Assembly (NCBI GenBank): GCA_014871385.1
Contig: CM026431.1
Coordinates: 10,507,594-10,571,593 of the forward strand
Length of the DNA stretch: 64,000 bases
Direction: 5' to 3'
From: Ceratodon purpureus
Taxonomy: Eukaryota > Streptophyta > Bryopsida > Pseudoditrichales > Ditrichaceae
The stretch's first letter is position 1, and each line of letters starts with the position of its first letter. The notes under the pieces are model-generated. The model had not been told where the DNA came from. It was given only the letters and a program-made list of their open reading frames with translations, and ran no database searches. Below are positions 25,470-34,978 of the stretch, one piece after another. A program made the position numbers and the translations under genes.

Positions 25470-26342
25470 CTAAGTCTGCCTATAGCCCTGAACATAATAG
25501 TGAAATAACCGCTGGAAGAGCACGTAGCAATCGCAAGGCGCAATTTGAAACTTGAACACAATCAAACTTAATAAGATAACATTGCTAAATAGAAGCTTGT
25601 GATCATCTCCGTTTCCACTCGCCCTCCGGAGCGTGTATGTTTTGGTAGCGGCCGACTCGGTTCCATTTCCGTCCAGCATGTCCTGTCGAGAAGGTGAGTT
25701 CATGAATGATGCGAGAAAAGGATCGTCGAACATTCTCTCGAGCCTTGGCAGGAACGGAAGATGAGCAATTCCCTGACCGAGTGGACGCGAAGGTAATCCG
25801 CACGTCTGTAGGTCTTCGCATTCCTCGGTATCCTGAACATGACTTTCCAGTGCCGGCATGTCATGCGGCGCATGCCCCAAATCCAGACTACGTTCCAGGT
25901 GAGGCATGTCTTCGTAGAAATCTGCAGGTAGCTCAAACTCGTAATTGGGTCTTTCCCGCCACTCTCCCATATCCGCCTCAAATCCGTGAGCACACACTGA
26001 ATGAAGAAGATCCAGAAACTCGGTCGAATCCGCTCCAGCAATATTATGGACTGGATCGTGAATCCGGTCTCCGCCGGAAATATGAGTATCCTCCAAGCCG
26101 GATCCACGTTCGACAGTAGACAATTCTGCAGACAATCTTCGGGGTGTTATATCTCGAAACCGATCCATCGATATCGTCTCTATTCCTTCCACTACCTCCA
26201 CCCCGATTTCAGAACTATCTGTCTCCACTGAGTCTAATATCCTCTGTAGATCACCGAAATTCCATATACTGACAATTTCGCCCTCGTCCGTGAGTTGGCT
26301 GAATCCTAAACGCAACGAGGTACGCGGGCTATACTCCGCCAT
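25470..26342 (-). CDS. Hypothetical acidic protein with a TNP2-like block
   Basis: The ATG at 26,342 (MAEYSPRTSLRLGFSQ) opens a frame of up to 290 residues. Most of it is acidic and unfamiliar (FELPADFYEDMPHLERSLDL). Near residues 190-230 it reads CEDLQTCGLPSRPLGQ and then LPFLPRLERMFDDPFLASFM. This parallels the CPRC to FPLIPRLQRMYSTPVQASYM block of TNP2 copy B, although the cysteine pair is incomplete. The last 35 or so residues look like read-through into an intron. It lies directly upstream of TNP2 copy B on the same strand. It could be a diverged TNP2 fragment joined to another sequence, or an upstream exon set. Function unknown. Confidence 0.4.
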   Translation of the reverse strand: MAEYSPRTSLRLGFSQLTDEGEIVSIWNFGDLQRILDSVETDSSEIGVEVVEGIETISMDRFRDITPRRLSAELSTVERGSGLEDTHISGGDRIHDPVHNIAGADSTEFLDLLHSVCAHGFEADMGEWRERPNYEFELPADFYEDMPHLERSLDLGHAPHDMPALESHVQDTEECEDLQTCGLPSRPLGQGIAHLPFLPRLERMFDDPFLASFMNSPSRQDMLDGNGTESAATKTYTLRRASGNGDDHKLLFSNVILLSLIVFKFQIAPCDCYVLFQRLFHYYVQGYRQT

Positions 26343-27518
26343 CGCTACCGATCTTCAGGAACAGAATAAGTACTTGATCTACACTCGAACTCTACAGCAC
26401 TCCACTTCTCCGCGAAACATAACAAGGAGAAGTAATGCATGGCTTTTAGTCCACTCACAGTACGCTCGAGCTCCCACAAAGACGACGTTCCCCGCTTTCG
26501 TATCGAGAAGTGATCGTCGTTCCCAGCAGTTGTACTAAACACCTGGCCCTGAATCCACTCTAGCCGTCAGAAGACGATCAAGCCTGCAATGAGCGGCGAC
26601 TCACGATTCCTTTCTCTCTATACAGAGCACATCGGAGTTTAGCTGCTAGGCCCTCAAATAGCACAGATCTGGCACGCCCTGTACGAAGTCCACATCTTTC
26701 AGTATCTAGTTTAGAATTTTCGTCACTTTTCGCCGCACTTGTTACACGCACCGCTTTAATATTTCTTTACATTCCCAGTATCTACTCACTAGATCGTGCT
26801 CCTAGATCGGCGGATCTAGAACCCTAATGGGCCGCCATGGGGAATGTCAATACAAAGCAGTGTCCTTCTTCGATCCATGTTTTTCACCTGTCTCGTCTAC
26901 GGGGAAAGTTAGCATGCGTGCGGCGAGCGGCGAGCGGAGAGCGGCGAGCAGAGATGGGAGAGCAGAGATCTGACATTTTACCAAGTTTTTGGAAAAAGAA
27001 ATGCACCCTATAACCGTGGTGAAGTACTAAAATTAGTGTATTATTTTTAGGAATCAGCTAAAAAAAGATAATTAATTTCGTTGTATTATTTTTTGAAACT
27101 ACTTTATTTCTCTTTCACTTATAAACGACATTTATATAGGGAAAGCAAATTAGGGCTGACGTCGTGATGACGTCATGTTTATAGCTAATAAGTGAGAATA
27201 TGTAGAGTTAAATGAGGTCCAGGTCTTCTTCGCTTCTGGTACAGTGAAAGGAATTTTTCATAGCAGATAATATACCTTTGAAAACTTCTTTGGATATTTC
27301 AGAATAGATGTACAATAATGCTTATAATGAATCCAAAATTATATACCTCCTAGAAATGCCTGAAATTATTGATAAATTCTTTGTCTTCGGATAGGATCTA
27401 GTGTACCTTTTTAAGTCTAGTATTATACCATATAAACCTAGGTGGGTTGAGTTCAACTTAATTCAATCAGTGGTTTGTTGAACTGAGTGTTGCTTATGGT
27501 AGACATAGTTTTGAGAGT
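26343..27518. other. Intergenic; composition boundary
   Basis: No gene is recognised. At about 26,926-26,955 there is a short run of GCGGCGAGC/GGAGAGC units. To the left the sequence is of mixed composition; from about 27,000 it turns AT-rich. This may mark the right edge of the CACTA-rich block. Confidence 0.4.
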
Positions 27519-28031
27519 ATGAGCAATTCCTTTGAAGTCATAGCTTGTGAAACAATTCTTCAGGATTTGCTACAAAGGATGGCAGATGGACCTAACCCTT
27601 GGGAGTCACAGGGATCTTGTACAGGACAGTCTTGGTCTCCTCCACCAGTAATTACATTTCAAGATGTTGAGAATGCTCGTGCTGTTTCGAAACTTTGGAG
27701 ACGGGAGATTGATAGCAGTACAGAATACGCTTGCCTTCGACTTGCCAAGTGGGATTATGATTCATACACGGGAGGGCACTGGACTTCCAGGGATGAGTTT
27801 CAAGCGGTTCGCTTCAATGTGAACTGGAACATTTTTAAGAATTCTTGGTCATTAGCAAATCCAATTGGAAATGACAGGCTAGAGACAGCGTCACTTGGGA
27901 AACTTAGCTGTAGTGAGTTAGATCAATTGAGGACATTGTTAAGTAGCAATGGTAACCACTCTCTGTGGCTTGAACCTGGAGAAAAACTTATTCCAGGTGA
28001 TGGTATTTGGGTCTCACCTAAACATAGATGA
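27519..28031 (+). CDS. Small F-box-like protein
   Basis: The ATG at 27,519 gives a single open frame of 170 residues. Residues about 9-85 read ETILQDLLQRMADG, then VITFQDVENARAVSKLWRRE and TEYACLRLAKWD. The A-V-S-K-L-W centre and closing W-D segment match the layout of the F-box-like protein at 7,499 (VCVGWM, then LGLEAW). F-box proteins bring substrates to SCF ubiquitin ligases. The rest has no recognisable substrate domain. A RING-type gene follows about 830 bp downstream on the same strand. The frame looks whole; the domain assignment is by eye and moderate. Confidence 0.5.
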   Translation: MSNSFEVIACETILQDLLQRMADGPNPWESQGSCTGQSWSPPPVITFQDVENARAVSKLWRREIDSSTEYACLRLAKWDYDSYTGGHWTSRDEFQAVRFNVNWNIFKNSWSLANPIGNDRLETASLGKLSCSELDQLRTLLSSNGNHSLWLEPGEKLIPGDGIWVSPKHR

Positions 28032-28857
28032 GATAGGTATAATTATCAAATTATGAATGCAAGACTTCTGTCTATTAGAAACAGAAAGTCGATAATTATA
28101 AAAACTAAAATTCCTATTTGAATTTTAGTTTATTAAATGTATTCACATTTACTTCTTGTATGCGTTTGAATTGGACAGGAATCCAATCATGTAATTCTCT
28201 TTTTTTTTCAATTAAATGAAAGAAAAATTGTAACACTTCATTCTTATTGTTATTTTATATGGAATAGATTTGATTTGTATTATGTATCGTCGTATCACTT
28301 GCCATTCAAATAATTTTTTTTTGTTTGTGTATCCTTTTGAGAAAAATATATTTATTTTTTAAAACTATTTGTACCATATATTCATTTGTATTCTACTACT
28401 CATTGGTTATTCTTCATCCCTTGATTCTTTTATTCGTTATTGTTGTTTTTTCTGTTTTGTTGCCTTTCTTCCTCAATCCTTTTGTTCAACATGATGTTAG
28501 TCATCATCGAATTCATTGTGTTACCGGTTTTATGATATGTATTTTGAAGGTTTCATTATAAATCTGTCAATTGAGAGAGTCCTCGAATGCATCAACATCC
28601 AACAATGATGCCTACCTTACCTTGTGATTATCCAGGACAACTTCTAATGAATGCACTCCCTTCATGTACACAAGAAAAATGATTTCCGACAACTCCAATG
28701 AATAGAATTAATTGCCTCATGCGGCTGTTTGCAACACTAGTCATCACTTTGTGCTTGGTTATGTCTTGTCTTCCAGCATTCCATAGTTCAGCATTGTATG
28801 CTGAGCATCGTCGTTTACTTGTAGTGAAGATAGAAGTGAGTACTGAAATTCAAGAAG
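28032..28857. other. AT-rich intergenic
   Basis: This is low-complexity T-rich sequence with no convincing gene. A 65-codon frame at 28,698 begins with a hydrophobic stretch but overlaps the next gene's start in another frame and is not supported. Confidence 0.4.
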
Positions 28858-30342
28858 ATGACATCAAAGAGAAAGAAAGGTTGCAAGCATCCTAGGACCC
28901 GGCAACAGAGTGCTGGGCAGCGTGTAGTTGATGTTAGTGACGACAATAGCGGATCTCGGAGTGATGGAGAGGGTGGAAGTGATCGTGTTTTTAGCACAGA
29001 GGAGTTTGGAGACCCGTTTAACCTGAATGACATCGAAGAGGGACTTAGACAGCGTATGATAGTTGCGGCCCCAATGCTCATGGGGCGAGATGCTGTCTAT
29101 GGTAGTGATTTCTTTACTAATGTTGTTGGTCTATGTGATCAGGGCCCGGTTTTGAGGGATGTTTCTAAGGTTTACAGCTTCATAACTGATGAGGAGGTGA
29201 CAAGTGTGTGGAAGGAGGGAGTCTCAAAGGGCCGTTACGACTTCTCAAGGTGCGAGGATGAGGACCAGCTGAAGAAGTTCGGACAGCAGTACTTCAAGGT
29301 GTATGGTAACAGGCCCCATAACAATTACTTCTGTCTTCGTTTTTTAAAAGCTTGTTTCGCAACTTTTATTCATCAGAAGCCAGTCAATTGGTGTGCGGAA
29401 GCACTGGATCGACACCAATCTCGTATAAAGAGCGCATCCCGAAACCCATCTAAGTTAGGACCAGTCGCCACTAGATGTCAGGTGGAGGGTCTGCTGAAGA
29501 TAATCAAGGAATTCTCAACTATAGATAAAGTCGAAGCAAGACCTGATCCTAATGCTCGTGAGCTTCTAGTAGCACTAGAACTAGAGAAGGAAAAGGCGGA
29601 CACTGTGAAGATTGTTGAAGAGCGGGTTCAGAACTTACGCCAGAGGTACCACGATAGTCTTGAAAGGATGAGTGCAGAGTCTTTTGAGATTGCAGAGGAA
29701 GATATGAATAGCAAGTATGTCACAAAGTCAAAGGAAGCTCGACAGATTCTACGTAATGCGGGATCCACAATACAGTACAAGACAGCTGTAGCAGAAGCTG
29801 AGTTCCTCTTTCAGCAAGTGGCAAATATGAGAGAGGCAGATGCTCACATCCGAGAGACTGTTGTTCAGTCGGAAATGGAGCTTGCTGATGAAGTTAAGGC
29901 CCTGGAAAAAGCCAAAGTCGACTTGCATTCTTCTGGAGTAGCAGTCGCGATTGCTAGGGGGCAGATGCTCACTCTGAAAACTCCTCGGGTCTTTCAATAT
30001 CCTAAGGCTCCATCTGTACCACCACTAGGCTATGCTGGTAAGGACACTTGTGCATACTGTGGCATGGGATTTGTCTGGAAAGCTGCTGTCCTCTCCTCTT
30101 GTGGGTGTTTCTTGCACCCTCCGTGTGTTGCAGAAATTATCTTATGCCAGCTTTACCGATGCAAGGTATGCAAGGATGTTCTCCTAGCGTCGTCTCCTAT
30201 CCATCTAACCGAGGCATGGGTTGCCCAGTTCGGTGGCGAATTAAATCCACAGCAGCAAATAGAGTGTGCGAGCTTCTCGGCAGTATTGGAAGCTGCAAGT
30301 GATTCTACTAATGCGCCCAAAAGTCTTGGAAGCAAGAGTTGA
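28858..30342 (+). CDS. Coiled-coil protein with C-terminal C4HC3 RING-type finger
   Basis: A single open frame of 494 residues starts at the ATG at 28,858. The N-terminus is basic (MTSKRKKGCKHPRTRQQ), then acidic. Residues about 140-190 carry the family block: QQYFKVYGNRP, then CLRFLKACF, VNW (176-178) and DRHQSR. Residues about 230-380 form a charged coiled coil. The finger lies at 398-438 with C398, C401, C415, C417, H420, C423, C435 and C438, a C4HC3 pattern as in RING-CH or PHD fingers. RING-type fingers usually act as E3 ubiquitin ligases, so that role is likely but inferred. Related N-terminal blocks occur at 16,504 and 34,979. The frame looks whole and intronless, as an expanded or retrocopied family member might. 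Confidence 0.7.
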   Translation: MTSKRKKGCKHPRTRQQSAGQRVVDVSDDNSGSRSDGEGGSDRVFSTEEFGDPFNLNDIEEGLRQRMIVAAPMLMGRDAVYGSDFFTNVVGLCDQGPVLRDVSKVYSFITDEEVTSVWKEGVSKGRYDFSRCEDEDQLKKFGQQYFKVYGNRPHNNYFCLRFLKACFATFIHQKPVNWCAEALDRHQSRIKSASRNPSKLGPVATRCQVEGLLKIIKEFSTIDKVEARPDPNARELLVALELEKEKADTVKIVEERVQNLRQRYHDSLERMSAESFEIAEEDMNSKYVTKSKEARQILRNAGSTIQYKTAVAEAEFLFQQVANMREADAHIRETVVQSEMELADEVKALEKAKVDLHSSGVAVAIARGQMLTLKTPRVFQYPKAPSVPPLGYAGKDTCAYCGMGFVWKAAVLSSCGCFLHPPCVAEIILCQLYRCKVCKDVLLASSPIHLTEAWVAQFGGELNPQQQIECASFSAVLEAASDSTNAPKSLGSKS

Positions 30343-32572
30343 AATTTGAAGGACTCTTGTCGTGAAGACCAATATGTTTTGATCAATTATCTTTCCCTTC
30401 TGAAATATAGATATTATCGGTTATTTGTTGAGGCATTAGTATAGGCTCTAAAACTGACTTTTACTTGGCTGTTACTGCAAGTTAGGTCGGCAGGATTATA
30501 CTAAGTTGAATAGAAAGTGTTTATAAGACATTTACTTTATCCTTCAGGCTTTTATCTTTAATTGAGAATTTTTTTTTGTATCAGTACATAAAATAACAAT
30601 TTTCCATTTTATATATGGCTAACAAGGCATGTAACTTTATTTGTTGAGGCATGGCTTAAGGGAAAATTACGATGATTCCAAGATATATTTATGTGCTTTT
30701 CCAGGTTGGGCTTAGAAAACATGTCACAAGGTTGCACAACTGTTTGAGAAATGATCGCATTATATATGAGAATAGAACATTTACCAGGATATTATGGTAT
30801 AAATGAGAATGCAACCATTCCTTCTGGAAGTCAGGATTTTACAGGAAATTGTCACTGATTTTTTTTTGGTGCGTGGCCAAACATTACAGTATTTACTTAC
30901 CAGTATACAATAAGGCGATGCATAGGGTAGAGGAAGTCTATCTGATAGTTATGTGGACTTGTAATCTTGTCGAGTTGTAATATTTCGGATCCAGCATCCG
31001 AGCTAACCTATTTCATAAAAAAAACGAGCCCAGAAGTTATATGAATCTTGCATATGGTAGAAAATTACATACCCCTTATGAATACTTCATACCCGAAGTA
31101 GTAACACAAAACGTAAATCAATACTTATTGCTGCTTTATTTTTTGGAACAATATAAACTGATATAGTTAAAACGTCCATGGCACGTTCAAGATAATGAGT
31201 AAAAATAAAGTGCAAAGCCCTAAGAAATCGTTTATTATGTCCACGAAGTGATAGAACTAATAGGCGCTTTCATAGCGACTTTCATGTCTAAAAAATTAAC
31301 TGCAATTGAATGTCCCTGCAAAACATGTGTGCTCAATGTGAGCTACGTTCAATTTACAGTTCCTAATGAGATAGTACACTGCAGTCTATGATAGACTGAT
31401 ACTTCTATAAATGTCATACACCGACCAGATTTTTTTCACCGCTAGCTCACATATTCTATCCAGAAAGCTTCCTGTGAAAAATGTGAAAATGAATTTTGCT
31501 GGAAGAAAAAAAGATTCAATACACGTCGTGCAAGCAAAAGCACTTTTAGATTTTATCAGCCCTGAAACAACTTATTTAACTATGTTTATAGCTCAATACC
31601 TAATTGCAAAATTTTGTACTTCTCCCTTAAGATTCGGAATGTGGATCTGCAGAAACTAAGGTTTCAGATTTTTAATAATGCATTTCAATTGAGTTTAATG
31701 CCAATGGATTCCTCTGGGAATAGGAGGCAAGATTGCTATCCTACATAGAACGCATTAAAAGCTGTATTTATTCTTCGGTTACCTGCTTTGCTTCTGGGGC
31801 ACATATTTAAGGTGACGAGTGATTTGCCAAACATGAATGTATTTGCGACAAACATGTTTTGACTAACCTTCTAACGATCAAGCCCATTGAAAACATCTGA
31901 CCATGTATGAGCTTGTTCGGAGGTACACTACAAGTGCAAATTATAAATAGCCCAGGACAAAACCATTAGTTAAGATGTCAATTGTATTTCAGCCTGAAAT
32001 TGTGAAGTTACAAATCCTGAGAAATGACGTGTACCTGTGGGCAGGTGCAAGGGACTTACTTAAGCGACTTAGTTTGACGTATGGCTTGTCATGTGTGTAT
32101 GAGACAGTAATTGAAACTTTGTAATTTTTAACTCTATCTCCTGAACTCATTAGCTCTATCTCCTGAGAAGGTATTACTGATTGTCAACCAAAAATGCTTC
32201 TTTGTGTTCAATAAACTAGAAAGCATATGGAGACATTCTGAGAACTCCGTTGGTTCTATGACCTCGTGAACCTGCGCAATACTGTGAAAATTAAAGGAAA
32301 CCAACTTATCATAGCAGAAAATTAAAGAACCAAAGGGGTATTTAAGTAATTATGGACAAAACGCTCAATTATGGACTACTTTGCATCATCAGTAGACGTC
32401 CAATTCATGTGTTATCCCTCAAATTTAAAGACAAAGATGTCAAATATTTATGAAAAAATGCATTCCGTTTACAAGGGATAAAATCATTTGAGTGAATTTA
32501 TTATAATGTTGAATAGAGGACATCCCAGTCCCACTGTCATGGCCGAATCTCTCGGCGAGTGGCTGACTGAGA
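30343..32572. other. AT-rich intergenic, no gene seen
   Basis: About 2.2 kb without recognisable coding content on either strand. No clear repeat unit or RNA gene is visible. Confidence 0.45.
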
Positions 32573-32627
32573 ACCCTAAACCCTAGAAACCCTAAACCCT
32601 AGAAACCCTAAACCCTAGAAACCCTAT
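32573..32627 (-). repeat. Interstitial telomere-type repeat
   Basis: Three tandem copies of a 16-bp unit, CCCTAAACCCTAGAAA, plus a partial copy. Each joins a perfect plant telomere heptamer (CCCTAAA) to a CCCTAG variant. Such telo-box tracts occur in plant promoters and at old telomere insertions. Here it stands about 750 bp upstream of the small gene at 33,389. Confidence 0.7.
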
Positions 32628-32912
32628 CCTTAGAAATCTATCTGTTCTAATAAAAGGAAATACTTGCTCTGCAAAATGTGGATCTGTGAAGTGAAGCGGG
32701 TGAAGGGAAGATCGTCGGCGACCCGCTGAGTGGACACGACTGCCAGGCATCTCACATTGGGGTGTCCGTCTGTGAGGACTCCGGAGTCGTCGTTTAGAAT
32801 GAACAGTATTCACGGTCACAACGAATGGAAGTCCTTTGTAGTCGGCTGGCCGCCGACTAGGAGAGCCAACCTCTTCCTCACTGAACCGACCTCTGGAATC
32901 TGAAATACATAT

Positions 32913-33210
32913 AAAGATGATGAGGAAATAAGTCCTAGTCCTCGTGATAAAAATGATGAGTAAGCTAGTCCTAGTCGGCTATCAGCCGAGTAGGAGAGTA
33001 GGGGCTACTAGTCCTAATGATGAGTAAATAAGTCCTAGTCCTAATGATGCAAATGATGAGTAAGCTAGTCCTAGTCGGCTACCAGCCGAGTAGGAGAGTA
33101 GGGGCTACTAGTCCTAATGATGAGTAAATAAGTCCTAGTCCTAATAATGCAAATGATGAGTAGGCTAGTCCTAGTCGGCTACCAGCCGAGTAGGGGAGTA
33201 GGGGCTACTA
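32913..33210. repeat. Three-copy 100-bp tandem repeat
   Basis: Three units with an exact 100-bp period. Each contains AGTCCTAGTCCT, GATGAGTAAGCTAGTCC and a hairpin-forming TCGGCTACCAGCCGA, ending GAGTAGGGGCTACTAG. Units 2 and 3 are nearly identical; unit 1 is slightly diverged at its start. Confidence 0.85.
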
Positions 33211-33310
33211 GACTAGGTCGACGTTGGCAATTAGTCGTCCAGAAAACCCTAGAGAAGTGGATTACTAGAACGTTTAGCAGTTTACTAGACGAACTCGTCG
33301 GCTGTCCACT

Positions 33311-33370
33311 GTAGAAGAAGGTCGCATACTGTAGAAGCAGGTCGCATACTGTAGAAGTTAGTCGGATATT
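33311..33370. repeat. Three-copy 20-bp tandem repeat
   Basis: The unit is GTAGAAGCAGGTCGCATACT. The first two copies differ by one base and the third is more diverged. It ends just before the ATG at 33,389 and would lie in that gene's leader. Confidence 0.8.
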
Positions 33371-33388
33371 GTCCAATATTTTGTCGTT

Positions 33389-33910
33389 ATGGTGAGGCGT
33401 GGTAGCAATGTGAGACCACTGGGTTATCAGGAGTCACCGGCTGACCTCGAGGAGCTCCGGCCATGGTATAGGGCGGTGGTCGCCCGTTCTCGCAACACCG
33501 CCATTCCACGTTTCAAGTACATCACACGCCTTCTGCAGCCAGGTGCGGTGTGGTTTTGGAGTATTGCTCACACCATAGAGTTGTTGGAGATCGCTGACGC
33601 TTCCGGCATCGCCTTCCCACTGACATTCGAGGAGTCCGAGGAGTCTGAGGAGTCCGAGAGTGTTGGCAGCATTCACTTCAGCCACACAGGGGAGGTGTCA
33701 ACGCAGACCATGTCAACGGCAGGGTGGCTCCGCATTGTTGGCGAAGCATACGACAACTTGGAGGGTGCTGGAAGTCGGTGCTCTGGCCAAGATCAGTGGT
33801 GCGGAGGGAACGCAAGCCCGCAGTCCACGTATTCGTCGTTTGGATCCGTGCATCCATCCGTCGATACTGGGTGTAGTGCTGTCCGAGCCAAGTCTACTGC
33901 GAAGGACTGA
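33389..33910 (+). CDS. Hypothetical small protein
   Basis: The ATG at 33,389 (MVRRGSNVRPLGYQ) opens a 173-residue frame. The first half looks protein-like (DLEELRPWYRAVVARSR, RFKYITRLL, FWSIAHTIELLEIA). A short run of EESEESEESE follows, then an S/G-rich end of low information. I recognise no family. Codon use is GC-richer than the surrounding sequence. The second half could be intron or a shifted frame, and the true end is uncertain. Confidence 0.4.
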   Translation: MVRRGSNVRPLGYQESPADLEELRPWYRAVVARSRNTAIPRFKYITRLLQPGAVWFWSIAHTIELLEIADASGIAFPLTFEESEESEESESVGSIHFSHTGEVSTQTMSTAGWLRIVGEAYDNLEGAGSRCSGQDQWCGGNASPQSTYSSFGSVHPSVDTGCSAVRAKSTAKD

Positions 33911-34464
33911 TCGCTTCATGGCGTTGGCGACCATCTGCAGCTTTTTGGTTTTTTGGCTTTAGGGTGAATTACTGTGTGTTAGAACTGTCCAGCTCGTTTT
34001 CAATAGAGCTGCTTCACACACTCGGATAGTTGTAGAATTCATGGTTAGTATTTGTTACTGAGGCTTTAGGAGTAGTGGCATCTCTGATGTATACACAATA
34101 CAAAGTAACATGTAAAGGGCGGAACACTACCGTTGTACTCCGATAAGAATATAATGAAATGGATAAATATTTTTTCCCAGTTTCCCAAAGCGCATAGTGG
34201 TTCTACCAATGTTGTGGAAAGCGTCGGCGGGCAGCCGACTACAGGGTTGTCTATTCGGACGGACATGGGCAAAATTTCCGGACATAGACGGACGGACGGA
34301 CGGACCGGTCGGTCCCCGGACACAATCGGACATTGAGGGGAGGAGGAAAATTACTAAGTTAATTTTTTTTTTTTACAACTTACCTATAGGGGAAACATAT
34401 TGATGACATGGACAACGAACGATGACGGGGAATTCCACATATGCAAAAGGGGTGCCAGCATGTG
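33911..34464. other. Intergenic with a GGAC microsatellite
   Basis: No gene is recognised. Around 34,256-34,325 there is a run of GGAC units with irregular spacers. Confidence 0.5.
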
Positions 34465-34727
34465 TAGGGGGCGAGAGCGGGTACAGGGGGGGGCGCGAGC
34501 GGGTTCAGGGGGGCGCGAGCGGGTTCAGGGGGGGGCGCGAGCGGGTTCAGGGGGGGGCGCGAGCGGGTTCAGGGGGGGCGCGAGCGGGTTCAAGGGGGGG
34601 CGCGAGCGGGTTCAAGGGGGGGCGCGAGCGGGTTCAGGGGGGATGGGCGCGAGCGGGTTCAAGGGGGGGCGCGAGCGGGTTCAGGGGGGATGGGCGCGAC
34701 CGGGTTCAGGGGGGGCGCGAGCGGGGT
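34465..34727 (+). repeat. GC-rich G-run array 1
   Basis: About twelve units of the type GGGGGGCGCGAGCGGGTTCA, with G-runs of varying length and small changes in the last bases. The G-tracts are closely spaced enough to form G-quadruplexes. The array ends about 250 bp beyond the stop codon of the RING-H2 gene at 34,979. Open frames across it (RERVQGGARAG repeats) are artefacts of the repeat. Confidence 0.9.
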
Positions 34728-34978
34728 AGATAGTAAATTTTTGACAATGCAAAACAACCTAACATTTTCATCAAAATAATATATTCGGGCTAAGCGCAAT
34801 GACAAAAGTGTAAATTCAGCATAGAAAAAATGAGATACTCGTGAGCCAAAATACATGGACTTTGCAAAGTTGTATACATTTATGAAAGTAAAAGCATTTC
34901 ATTACCAATTCAAACCAAAACATTACAAAAACTGTAGTATATGAAAACTAGTCACTTAGTACTAAGTTGTAACTATTC

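Noticed and set aside
28698-28895. 65-codon frame with a hydrophobic, signal-like start
   Set aside because: It overlaps the start of the RING-type gene in another frame and has no recognisable continuation.
34400-34733. Open frames rich in RERVQGGARAGSGG
   Set aside because: They only translate the GC-rich array in several frames and have no independent start context.
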